DNA from: Haematobia irritans | Taxonomy: Eukaryota; Arthropoda; Insecta; Diptera; Muscidae | Reading direction: 5' to 3' | Assembly (NCBI RefSeq): GCF_050003625.1 | Contig: NC_134399.1 | Span: forward strand, 43,044,671 to 43,108,670 | Length of the DNA: 64,000 nt | In this document: in pieces, positions 45,437 to 55,099 of the stretch | Position numbering within the stretch: the stretch's first letter is position 1 | Layout: each line of letters begins with the position of its first letter | Notes under the pieces: generated by a model | The model's input: only the letters and a program-made list of their open reading frames with translations | The model's database searches: none | What the model was told of the DNA's origin: nothing | Program-made: the position numbers and the translations under genes

Positions 45437-46371
45437 GCGGAGAAAAATATATGCTGTCAATAAGCATTTAAATGGTTCTCAAATGCCGCAAATATGTCCA
45501 ATTATTTAAATGATAGAATTTGAGACCATTACATGGTCGGGAAAACAATGTACCTGACCATTCAATTTTTTACTTTTTTGCAGGGAGAAAAGTATTTTTA
45601 TAGGCTACGTATAGATATGTCTAGAACCATTACATGGTCATAAAAACCATTTACATTGTTTTCGTAACCATTTATTTTTTGCAGCGAAATTAATTTTATA
45701 AAAACATTGAGCAGGTAGACACGATTTTAATATTGCCCGTCAGTCGTATGTTGAATGTTTCTTGGAATAGACGGAGAATGCGGAATTACTGTGTTAATTG
45801 ATTTATTCAGAAGTGGCACGTGGTTTTATGTGAACACAAAAAAGGAAAGTGTAATTGAAAAAAATGTGCGTGTTAATTTATTTTTATTTGCAGTTACATG
45901 ATGTCTGCGTTGGTACATTTGATGGGCACGAAGTAAATATGGAATGATTACATATTGTTGAAACTGAACCAAAATAGAGTTTAAAAATATATGATGGTTG
46001 CTTGCATGACATTAAATATATATACAAATAAACAATGATTTAATTTATAAATAAATAAAAACCAATAAATAAAGTTACTTTTGTGTTTTCTTTTCATTTT
46101 AGGTTGTGACCAAATTCTTTTAACTGGAAGAAACCCGTTTTTTGACGAATACCATAACATTTTAAATCGTGACCATTGTCTTTTGATTGAAACAAAATTC
46201 TTGTTATTAATATAATAACATTTTAGGTGAGGACAATCTTATTTTTCTTAGAACCATGTTCACAGAGCCAACATGGTTGCAGATGAAAATGTTACATGGT
46301 CGCCGCAAAAATAGCTCCTATCATATTATTTTGCTCTTCGAATATGATTGTGACAATCATGTTTCTTCTCT
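45437..46371. mobile_element. K element, putative MITE with ACCATTACATGGTC motifs
   Basis: The palindromic motif ACCATTACATGGTC occurs at about 45517 and 45633, with partial forms at 45557, 45660, 46170, 46250 and 46295. The ends GGAGAAAAATATATGCTGTC and GACAATCATGTTTCTTCTC are weakly inverted. The scattered-palindrome architecture resembles the E family. No target duplication or transposase was found. Confidence 0.4.
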
Positions 46372-46618
46372 GTGTTTGGGTTCACTGTTTTTTGAATCTT
46401 CAAACTCATATTTGTTAATAATAGGAGTTTGAGCTTTTTAATAATAAATTTATTTATTTATTCAGGTAGTAAAAATATTAATATATTTTTCATTTTTTAC
46501 AAAATTTTATGTATATACCTTAAATCTACAATTTGCTTTATTTTACGAAATTTTAATAGAACTTACTTAAAAAATATATTTTATGAAGGAAATAATAATA
46601 AATTTAAATTTATTTTAA
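46372..46618. other. AT-rich spacer
   Basis: A/T-rich sequence with no supported feature. The 81-codon plus frame (46429-46674) is low-complexity and runs into the HINE end. Confidence 0.35.
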
Positions 46619-47904
46619 AACAAGTATATACGGCCAGGCCGAAGCTTATGTACCCTCCATCATGGATTGCGTAGAAACTTCTTCTAAACACTGCCATCCA
46701 CAATCGAATTACTTAAGTTGCGGTAACGCTTGCCGATGGCAAGGTATCTTAAAACCTCCTAACACCATATTCTAAATTGTATGTAAGTCCATACGTGGTA
46801 TATATTAAATCAAAAAAGATCGATCCAATACGTATATAATTCAGTTTGACAAAGTAGACAAAATTTTCTACAGAAATAAAATTTTAACAAAATTTTCTAT
46901 AGAAATAAACTTTTGACAAAATTTTCTATAGAAATAAAATCTTGGTAGATTATTTTTGGCTCGAGTGGCAACCATGATTATGAACCGAATAAAATTTGAA
47001 CAAAATTTTCTATAGAAATACAATTTTGACAAATTTTCTATAGAAATAAAATTTTGACAATGATGAAAATTTTATTATGAACCGAATAAAATTTTTACAA
47101 AATTTTCTCTAGAAATAAAATTTTGACAAAATTTTTTATAGAAATAAAATTTTGTTTTTTTATTTTTGGCTCTAGTGGCAATCATGATTATGAACTGATA
47201 TGGACCAATTTTTGTGTGATTGGACCAATTTTGGTATGGTTGTTAGCGACCATATACTAACACCACGTTCCTAACCGGATCGGATGAATTTTGCTCCTCC
47301 AAGAGGCTCCGGAGGTCAAATCTGGAGAACGTTTTATATGGGGCTATATATAATTATGGACCGATATGGACCAATTCTGGCACGGTTGTTAAAGATCATA
47401 TACTAACACCATGTACCAAATTTCAGCCGGATCGGATGCAATTTGCTTCTCTTTGAGGCTTCGCAAGCCAAATCTGGAGATCGGTTTATATGGGGTCTAT
47501 ATAATTATGGACCGATGTGGACCAATTTTTGCATGGTTGTTAGAGACCATATACCAAATTTCAGCCGGATCGGATGAAATATGTTTCTGTTAGAGGCTCC
47601 ACAAGCCAAATTTGAGGGTCCCTTTATATGGGGGCTATACGTAAAAGTGGACCGATATGGCCCATTTTCAATACCATCCGACCTACATCGATAACAACTA
47701 CTTGTGCCAAGTTTTAAGTCGATAGCTTGTTTCGTTCGGAAGTTACCGTGATTTCAACAGACGGACGGACATGCTTAGATCGACTCAGAATTTCACCACG
47801 ACCCAGAATATATATACTTTATGGGGTCTTATAACAATATTTAGATGTGTTACAAACGGAATGACAAAGTTAATATACCCCCATCCTATGATGGAGGGTA
47901 TAAA
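46619..47904 (-). mobile_element. Family A HINE, copy A7
   Basis: Minus strand: TATACCCTCCATCATAGG, TATATATTCTGGGTCGTGG, two GTCC units, about two and a half 153-bp units (47200-47680), the 29-bp minisatellite (46855-47160), the GTACCCTCCATCATGG partner (plus-strand reading), and a shortened stem-loop GGCCAGGCC at the very end. Confidence 0.8.
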
Positions 47905-48512
47905 AATTTGCAAAATTTAATAATACAATAAGTTAATAAAAATACATAATAATTCATTAAATTTTAGATTTTACTTGTTTGTTTTTCTTTTTATTTTGAT
48001 GCAACAGAGTATTCTCTTTGTTTGTTCAGTTCCTAAAACTGATCTGTCAGTGCATTATGTGTAAAATTTCCATTGTGTAGCCAAGCACACTCTTCCACCT
48101 AATTCCATTTGCTGAATTTTATATTCGCACCTACAATTATTAAATGTATCCTTTTGAAAGCAACAATTTGTGATAATTACGCACTAAATTTTTAATGTGA
48201 ATAACTCTAAATGGGTGCACATTATAATTTTGGAAAATTTTATAAGGATGTGCTTTATGTTTGGAATATATTTCATTCGAATGCTAACCCATACCAACTA
48301 CGGAAACAGTGAAATGAAATAATTTCACTATAAATGAGTAATGCGGAGACAATAAATTATTTTGGAGCATTTGAACATTTCCGCAGCCAAATGAGAATTT
48401 ATTGCGAATTATTTGAAATTTGTAATTGTCATAAAGTGACTGTGGACTAGTCCATTCACTTTGTAGTGGTAGCTCAATTGTTTGGAACATATCAAACAAC
48501 TCAATGTAACTC
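47905..48512. other. Unannotated DNA
   Basis: No repeat family recognised. The minus-strand 79-codon frame (48284-48523) lacks a known domain. This may be non-repetitive host sequence, the target in which hAT2 landed. Confidence 0.35.
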
Positions 48513-48929
48513 CAACCGACCAAGGCCGTATTCAGGGGGGGGGGATGAGGGGGATCAAACCCCCCCCCCCCCCCGAAATGAATGAATATTTTTATATAAA
48601 TAAATATATATTTTTAGCTGCATAGAAAAATCTATCGAAGATGTTGAAAAAAAGCTGGAGGTTTTACTTTGAAAAACGCTTACCTATAAAACTTGCACAA
48701 ATCCTAGAATACTAGTTGAAAAGCCCGTCAAACGACGGTCGAAAAAAAAATATTTTTGTTCTCGCACCACAAATTTCATTTTTGGAAAATGTATTTCTGC
48801 TTTTTATGTGTGTTTGTTGTTCTTTTTGTGAACATGACTCGCTTTGTTTGGCCATAGCAACAACAACGAAACAGCCAAACACACAAGTGTAAATGAAATG
48901 GCGCAAAACCTGCGAAAAAACCTGCCTAA

Positions 48930-49808
48930 TTCAGCGATGGAAGCAATAAAGAGATATTTCCAAACGTGCATATTCTTTTAAAAATTTTGGTCACTTTGCC
49001 AGTTACTCAGGGATGGAAAATACAATTTTTAAGAAAGTACAAAAAAGGTATTTTTTGAGCGGAAAGATTATTGTCGAGAGACTGAATTTTAAAGAAAATA
49101 AAATTTTGACAAAATTTTCTATAGAAATAAAATTTTGAAAAAATTTCCTATAGAAATAAAATTTTTACAAAATTTTCAATTGAAATAAAATTTTGACAAA
49201 ATTTTCTATAAAAATAAACTTTTGCAAAAATTCTATATAGAAATAAAATTTTGACAACATTTTCTACCGAAATAAAAAATCGATAATATAGAATCGCATT
49301 CTTTTTTCGACTAAAACTTTCTTGAAGTTCAATAAAATCATGTTTTTGACTATGTCTTACAAAATCGAGATTTTCTTCCCACATGAACATGTCTGTTTTG
49401 CCATATTTGTAAAAGACTATTAACAAATAAGGTTGATAAAGACTTTCTCAAAATATTAAAATATTTTGTCAAAGCTATTGTACCATAAATCTGATATCGA
49501 CTCAAAAATGTCTACACAAAAGGTACTAAATCATTCGCGTGGGTACTACGGTACTGACCGGGGTGAAAAAGGTTTGAAAAAAGTACTATAGTACTGCATT
49601 ATCCATCCCTGCAGTTACTACGTGCTCATCCGAACATTCATTTTCAACAATGAAGAGATTAAAGACGTATCTAAGAAATTCGAGTAGCGAGAGTAGTCTC
49701 AAAGGATTGGCATTAATGTCGGTTCATCGCCGAATAAATGTGCCGACTGAAGAAGTCATTGATTTATTTACTGCCCAAAAAGCCCGTCGGCTCAATTTAA
49801 TATTATAA
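48930..49808 (+). pseudogene. hAT2 transposase C-terminus, split by a MITE
   Basis: The first part (48930-49007) encodes FPNVHILLKILVTLPVTT. After a 604-bp insertion and one copy of its 8-bp duplication the frame resumes at 49620 with TCSSEHSFSTMKRLKTYLRN and ends in TAA (49806-49808). This is the hAT C-terminal dimerisation domain (SSxExxFSxxKxxKxxLR). The frame is open across both parts, so the MITE arrived after most of the protein was still readable. The N-terminal part is lost. Confidence 0.8.
49008..49611. mobile_element. Small hAT-like MITE with internal minisatellite
   Basis: Ends CAGGGATGGAAAATAC and GCATTATCCATCCCTG are inverted repeats. CAGTTACT on both sides (49000-49007, 49612-49619) is an exact 8-bp duplication. 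Subterminal AAGTAC motifs repeat at both ends. The 29-bp TTTCTATAGAAAT minisatellite lies at 49085-49280. No protein is encoded. Confidence 0.85.
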
Positions 49809-49810
49809 CC

Positions 49811-51660
49811 AGTGAGTAAAGTAGGTTAGGTTAGGTTAGGTTAGGTGACAGCCCGATGTATCAGGCTCACTTAGACTATTCAGTCCATTGTGATACCACA
49901 TTGGTGAACTTCTTTCTTATCACTGAGTGCTGCCCGATTCCATGTTAAGCTCAATGACAAGGGACCTCCTTTTTATAGCCGAGTCCGAACGGCGTTCCAC
50001 ATTGCAGTGAAACCACTTAGAGAAGCTTTGAAACCCTCAGAAATGTCACCAGCATTACTGAGGTGGGATAATCCACCGCTGAAAAACTTTTTTTGGTGTT
50101 CGGTCGAAGCAGGAATCGAACCCACGACCTTGTGTATGCAAGGCGGGCATGCTAACCATTGCACCACGGTGGCTCCCGTGAGTAAAGTAGAAAGTCGGAC
50201 GGGGCCGACTATATCATACCCTAAACCACCCCTACTGAATTAGTAAACATAAGCATTTGTGGGGTATCATTGATATAGGTTTTGGAGAACATAAAGGGGG
50301 GTACATGTTTATGGGTGTCGTGTCACAATCTGAGAAATGTCTAATATTAGGAGCTATAGTTTATTTTGCACCAAAAGAGTTAGTATGCCACTAATATTGA
50401 GCCCATTATTAAAAAAGAGAAAATCGTTCAATTAGTGTGGGTAATAACCCCAAATTTGTAAAAATCGAGCAATATTCTTATGTAAGAGCTACAAGTACGT
50501 ATAGATACGATCGGGTAGTACATCAAAATGTAAAATTTGAGTAACATTGGTTAATAAATAATAGTACTATGGCCAAATTAGGGAAAATAGAGCGATGTAT
50601 ATATATGGAAGCTATATTTAAATCTGAACCAATTTGCATAATATTTTGCGGGTTTGATTAATATCACAAAAGGTTACCTTGTTCAAAATTTGAGAAATAT
50701 CAGTTAAGAAATGAGGCCTCTACGGTCAAAAATAAGGTTATTAGGGGTGAATTTTTCAAAATCGGGCGATACATATATGGGAGCTATATCTACATCTGAA
50801 CCAATTTTGATGAAATTTTGCAAATACCGTTAGTACTATAATGGACTGGATCTAGCCAACTTTGAGTAAGATTGGTTAGTAAATAAGGGTTCTATGGCCA
50901 AATTTGGGAAAATCGGGCTACACATATATATGCGAGCTATATCTAAATCTGAACCGATTTCGATGATATTTCGCACATATAGTTAGTGCTATAGAAGATT
51001 ACATTTAGCCAACTTTGAGTAAGGGTTTTATGGCCGAATTTAGAAAAATCGGGCGGTACATATATATGGGAGCTGTAGCTAAATCTGAACCGATTTCGAT
51101 GATTTTTTACACATATAGTTAATGCTATGGAAGATTACATTTAGCTAACTTTGAGTAAGATCGGTTGATAAATTAGGGTTTTGTGGCCAAATTTGGGAAA
51201 ATCGGGCGATACATATATATGAGAGCTATATCTAAATCTGAACCGATTTGGATGAAATTTTGCAGACTTGAAGAGCAGTAAAAAAGATTACCTTTTGCCA
51301 AATTTGGTGAAGATCCGTTTGAAAAAAAAAGCACAACGTGACCCAATTTGTCGAAATCGGGCGATACATATATGGGAGCTATATCTAAATTTGATCCGAT
51401 TTCTTCCAAATTCAATAGCGTTAGTCCTTGTGCCAAAAAACTCCCTGTACCAAATTTCATCAAAATCGGTTAATAATTGCGACCGGAATCCTGTGAACAA
51501 CAAATACATGGACAGACGGATGGACAACAAACGCTAGATCGACTCAGGAGGTGATTCTGAGTCGATCGGTATATATTTTATGGGGTCTAAAATCAATATT
51601 TCTGGTAGGCAGATTTTTTGGTTTAGGGTATAATAACCCCTATGTAGTTTAGGGTATAAA
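49811..51660 (-). mobile_element. Family B-like HINE (B'), with nested SINE
   Basis: Minus strand: TATACCCTAAACTACATAGG end, TATACCGATCGACTCAGAAT, two or three GTCC-like units, about six diverged 150-bp units (GGGCGATACATATATGGGAG ... AACCGATTT; 50560-51420), then TCGGCCCCGTCCGACTTTC and a 3' end interrupted by SINE S3. Many units differ, so it is older than 16718-18698. It related to the decayed copy at 3738-4740. Confidence 0.7.
49825..50177 (-). mobile_element. tRNA-headed SINE (copy S3)
   Basis: Reverse orientation: head GGGAGCCACCGTGGTGCAAT at 50177, B box GGTTCGATTCC, a pol III-type body, the shared tail and (CCTAA)n at 49825. The exact 13-bp duplication GTGAGTAAAGTAG flanks it (49812-49824, 50178-50190). 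It interrupts the 3' end of the B' HINE and is the youngest insertion in hAT2. It is close to S1. Confidence 0.88.
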
Positions 51661-51780
51661 AATATTGTATACATACCTATGCATAAATAAAATTTTCTAC
51701 ACATGAGATTATATGAATATTTTTTTTTAAAGTTGAACCCCCCCCCCCCCCCCCAAATTAAAATCCTGGCTACGGCCTTG

Positions 51781-53041
51781 CAACCGACAATGGAGCTACG
51801 CCAATTGAACGTATTGACCAGTCAGCCGTAAGTATGTGTGGGAATTAAAATTGTCGCATTCCTTGGAATAAAGCTGCATTGAATTATCATAATGAGAGGA
51901 CTACAAAAGCTCTTTGATACAGCACATACTCGTACAACCGGTACCTACATATTGCCATACACATGAATTGGTAACGCAATAAGTTAGTCTATGTAGGCCT
52001 AGAATGCATTTATGCTTTAAATTTGATATCTGATGTATTCCAAGGAATGTACGTTTTGTGTATTTATAAAAATATAAAGAATTGGTATAGAATACATCAG
52101 GCATATGCTAATTCGCCCAAACTATGTTTCTTTGAGTATTGACCATGTCAAAATATGTGATATTTTTACAATATTTTTATTATTCTCCATTATGATGTAG
52201 GCTATTAGGCTATAGAACTATTCGAGGCTTTGTATTACTTGATTCACCATTATTCGAATTTCCAAGGACACCAAATAATAAAAATCGATTAACCGAACAC
52301 ACGATACACTGGAAGTCTTCACAGCAGAGAATGAAGCCGCCGACCATTTTTTGCCAATCGACACCGCCGCCGAATATGTCGACTCATCTCGACTCAAATT
52401 TAGTCGCCAACTAATCAAAAATATCGGCTTAAATCATAAAAATGTATCAATAGTTTTCGTAATTTTTGCCAAAATTTTGAGCCATTCACCCACAATCAAT
52501 CTAATTCAAGATATTATAATAATTTTGCAAAAACTTACCTCACAATATTTGAATGAAATGTAAATTTGATTGTAAGATTGGTTGTACAACAAATCTCATT
52601 ACCATTTGAATAACTTCAAATTGATTCTATAATGGATAATTGTCCGCCGCACAGTGGTTCCAAAACGCTTTTTTGGAAATAATTCTGCAACTTTTGAACG
52701 GATAAAGATATCAACATAATTTGGTACAAAAACTGAGGTGTTTTCCTCTCTGTTTGCAAATTTGTGGGACCCTAGTGGTTGGTCACCTCGGGCGTATCAA
52801 ATTTTGTTTTAGCTGTCAACTCCGCAATTTTGAACCGATTTCGATAATTTTTTGCTGGATAGAACTCGTGAAGTTCTACAAAAAAGTTTGCGTGCGATTA
52901 TCTTTTACTGTTCGCAAGATATGGGCCCACAATTTATTTTGTTTTTTCGAAATTTTGGCAAAGTGGGTTCAGTATTTGGAACGTAGACGTTCAGGTTTTT
53001 TTTCCATACAAAATTGTAGAAGAAAAAGAATTTTAGAAGAA
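51781..53041. other. Unannotated DNA
   Basis: No recognised repeat or gene. Several short open frames (52218-52418 minus, 52721-53110 plus) have no known domain. Possibly host intergenic sequence; the left boundary is the hAT2 insertion site. Confidence 0.35.
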
Positions 53042-53623
53042 AACAAGTATATACGGCCAAGCCGAATCTTATGTACCCTCCACCATGCATTTCATAGTAA
53101 CCTTTACTAAAGACAGTCATCCACAATCGAATTACTTGGTTTGCGGTAACACTTACCGATGGCAAGGTATCTTAAAACTTCTTAACACCGTCTTCTAAAT
53201 TGTAAGCTAGTCCATACAGTGTATATATTAAACAAACAAGGCAAATTAAATACGTATATAACTCATTTTGACACAATTTTCTATAGAAATAAAATGTTGT
53301 TGGAATAAAAATTTGACAAAATTTTCTATAAAAATAAAATTTTGGTAGATTATTTTTGTGTGATTTGTGGCGATCGGCTGTATATAACTATATACCGATA
53401 TGGACAAATTTTTGCATGGCTGTTAGCGGCCATATTCTAGCGCAATGTACCAAATCTTAACCGAATCGGATGAATTTTGCTCCACCAAGAGGTTCCGGAG
53501 GTCAAATCTGGGGATCGGAGGTCAAATCTGGGGATCGGTTTATATGGGGGCTATATATAATTATGGACCAGTTTTTGCATGGTTGGCTCCAAAACCAAAT
53601 CTCGGGATCGGTTTATATGGGGG
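53042..53623 (-). mobile_element. Family A HINE, copy A8, cut by the Bel-Pao LTR
   Basis: AACAAGTATATACGGCC, GTACCCTCCACCATG and minisatellite remnants are the 3' end of a minus-strand family A element. About two 153-bp units follow, one with a 20-bp duplication (GGAGGTCAAATCTGGGGATC, 53500-53530). At 53623 the unit stops mid-motif (GGTTTATATGGGG) where TGTAAATG begins. The remaining 5' part is not found beyond the Bel-Pao element. Confidence 0.7.
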
Positions 53624-54051
53624 TGTAAATGTGTCGGACTGAAATGTGAACCTTCGAAGAGGAGAAAACTGGTGAATTTGGCTACCCGAAAGATTATACC
53701 CAATTGGTATACTCCAAAGATTTTGGCCCAGATAACGAAATGAAAAACGAAAAAAGGAAAACAACAAGGAGTCGGAATTAGGAATACAAATCACTTCAGA
53801 TGTAATCGTAGGTTTTGTTCCTTACCAATTTATCAGTATGTGGAAGACAAAACGCAAGTATGTAATACTGGACTTGGTTAAACTTTATTGGTTGACTATT
53901 CTATTGAGAGAGAGAGCGTAAGAAACTTCAGTGTTAACAAATATGTTACAAATTCAACTTAACGAAATAATGGTTGAGTTTATCTTACGTACTAAGAGAC
54001 CTCTGGAATTGAGGTTTTTTTGCAGAGATGGAACCTGTCTTGGCATGAACA
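53624..54051 (-). repeat. Candidate 3' LTR of the Bel-Pao element
   Basis: On the minus strand it begins TGTTCATGCCAAGACAGG directly after a purine-rich tract and ends CCGACACATTTACA, so it has TG...CA termini. An AATAAA signal (CAACCAATAAAG) lies near 53895. The end abuts a broken HINE unit. No second copy was found right of 61074, so the LTR call rests on one copy plus the polypurine tract. Confidence 0.55.
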
Positions 54052-54068
54052 TTTCCGCCTCCTCTTGC
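54052..54068 (-). promoter_or_regulatory. Candidate polypurine tract
   Basis: Minus strand GCAAGAGGAGGCGGAAA immediately before TGTTCATG. Such tracts prime plus-strand DNA synthesis in LTR retrotransposons. Supported by position only. Confidence 0.5.
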
Positions 54069-54216
54069 TGTATGCAATAAAAACTTTTTAGAAATTCAAG
54101 ATTAATTGCGCAATTCAATCAATTGAAAAAAAATGTGTACAGATTCCAACAAATTCAAATATGCTTAACAACTAGGAAAATTTAATTCATAAGTAGATTT
54201 TTTTTTTTCATAATAT

Positions 54217-55068
54217 CTATGTGGAACAGGACCCAGAGAGTACCCATCCAAAGATTGTGTTCAGTACCACCGGAAGTCCCGGATTGCCCATAATCATTCC
54301 AGGTCGAATAATTTTCGTATAAACGTCAGCACCGAAAACAATTGCGAAGGGACCACTTTTATAAAATTGAGGGTCTGCTAACGTTAGGTTGGGAAATTTC
54401 GTTGCAGTTGATGCAGGAAGAGACCTTTTCGGAGTGTCCATAGATATGCGGTTGTTGATCATCATCATCGTTTCGATGGATTCATATGGAGATTGTCGTG
54501 ATCGGACGGTTACACAACATATGGCCTCATCACCAAGGCGAGTTCTAGGAAGATTTAAATCCTCAACTAATTGCTTCGAAATTTTGCTGACAGATGTGCA
54601 TTGGTCGATAACTACCCTTACATGATGTCGTGTTTTGCCGTTTAAAATTTCGACTACGGCAGTCGGGAAGAGAGTAGTTGAATTTGGGCTGGTTATAACG
54701 TCTAGGCTAACTGTTCCACCAATTGGTGAGATCGGGTGTGGTTTAGATAGGATCCGATTTGAACTTTGTTCTGTCTTGACTTGCCGAGAACTTTTCGGAG
54801 TGCTTTGACTATGTATGTGAAGAAACGAATGATGATGACCGCCACAGTGTTTGCAACCAAGTGAAGAGAAGCAAGACCCAGATGAATGCTGATGAGCCAA
54901 ACAGTTCGGACAGTAGTTGTGGGCAACAACAATTTGTAGACGTTTTTCAACAGACATTTTTAGGAACTTTTGGCAATTTCTCAAACCGTGAACGCCCTTG
55001 CAAATTTTACAAGGGAAGGAATTTTTTGTAGATTTAATTTTGGTCACTCTGCTTTGGACGGAAGGCAT
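54217..55068 (-). CDS. Bel-Pao accessory ORF: zinc knuckles plus protease-like domain
   Basis: An intact 283-codon frame lies in the position where some LTR elements carry env. Residues 20-75 hold Cys/His clusters, including a canonical CX2CX4HX4C knuckle (CPNCLAHQHSSGSC) and a second CX2CX4H. Residues 140-283 resemble the Bel-Pao aspartic protease and the block after it: VRVVIDQCTSVSKIS, LTLADPQFYKSG, IFGWVLSGSCS. The catalytic DSG/DTG is replaced by DQC, so proteolysis is unlikely. The gag-pol frame of the same element has its own version of these domains, so this is a diverged duplicate. ATG follows a 3' splice site. No transmembrane segment is seen. Role unknown; an RNA- or Gag-binding regulator is only a guess. 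Confidence 0.7.
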   Translation of the reverse strand: MPSVQSRVTKIKSTKNSFPCKICKGVHGLRNCQKFLKMSVEKRLQIVVAHNYCPNCLAHQHSSGSCFSSLGCKHCGGHHHSFLHIHSQSTPKSSRQVKTEQSSNRILSKPHPISPIGGTVSLDVITSPNSTTLFPTAVVEILNGKTRHHVRVVIDQCTSVSKISKQLVEDLNLPRTRLGDEAICCVTVRSRQSPYESIETMMMINNRISMDTPKRSLPASTATKFPNLTLADPQFYKSGPFAIVFGADVYTKIIRPGMIMGNPGLPVVLNTIFGWVLSGSCST

Positions 55069-55090
55069 CCTGTAAGGAAAGAATTAGTAT
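55069..55090 (-). promoter_or_regulatory. Candidate 3' splice site before the accessory ORF
   Basis: Minus strand reads ACTAATTCTTTCCTTACAG then G-ATG. CTAAT matches the fly branch-point consensus, a pyrimidine tract follows, and CAG/G precedes the ATG at 55068 by one base. It lies in the 31-nt gap after the pol stop. A spliced subgenomic mRNA would deliver this ATG first. The branch A to AG distance (about 14 nt) is short. Confidence 0.5.
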
Positions 55091-55099
55091 TGATTGAAC

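Larger units (their letters stand above)
48521..51780 (+). mobile_element. hAT transposon relic (hAT2) with 8-bp target duplication
   Basis: The left end CAAGGCCGTATTCAGGGGG and the right end CCTGGCTACGGCCTTG are inverted repeats. CAACCGAC flanks both sides (48513-48520, 51781-51788), an exact 8-bp duplication. Long G and C homopolymers lie just inside the ends (48534-48575, 51737-51755). The interior keeps a transposase C-terminus and three later insertions: a small hAT element, a family B HINE, and a SINE within that HINE. Confidence 0.85.

Noticed and set aside
54880..54910. CTGATGA string as a second hammerhead core
   Set aside because: No GAAA or stem II closes downstream, and it lies in the zinc-knuckle coding region of the accessory ORF.
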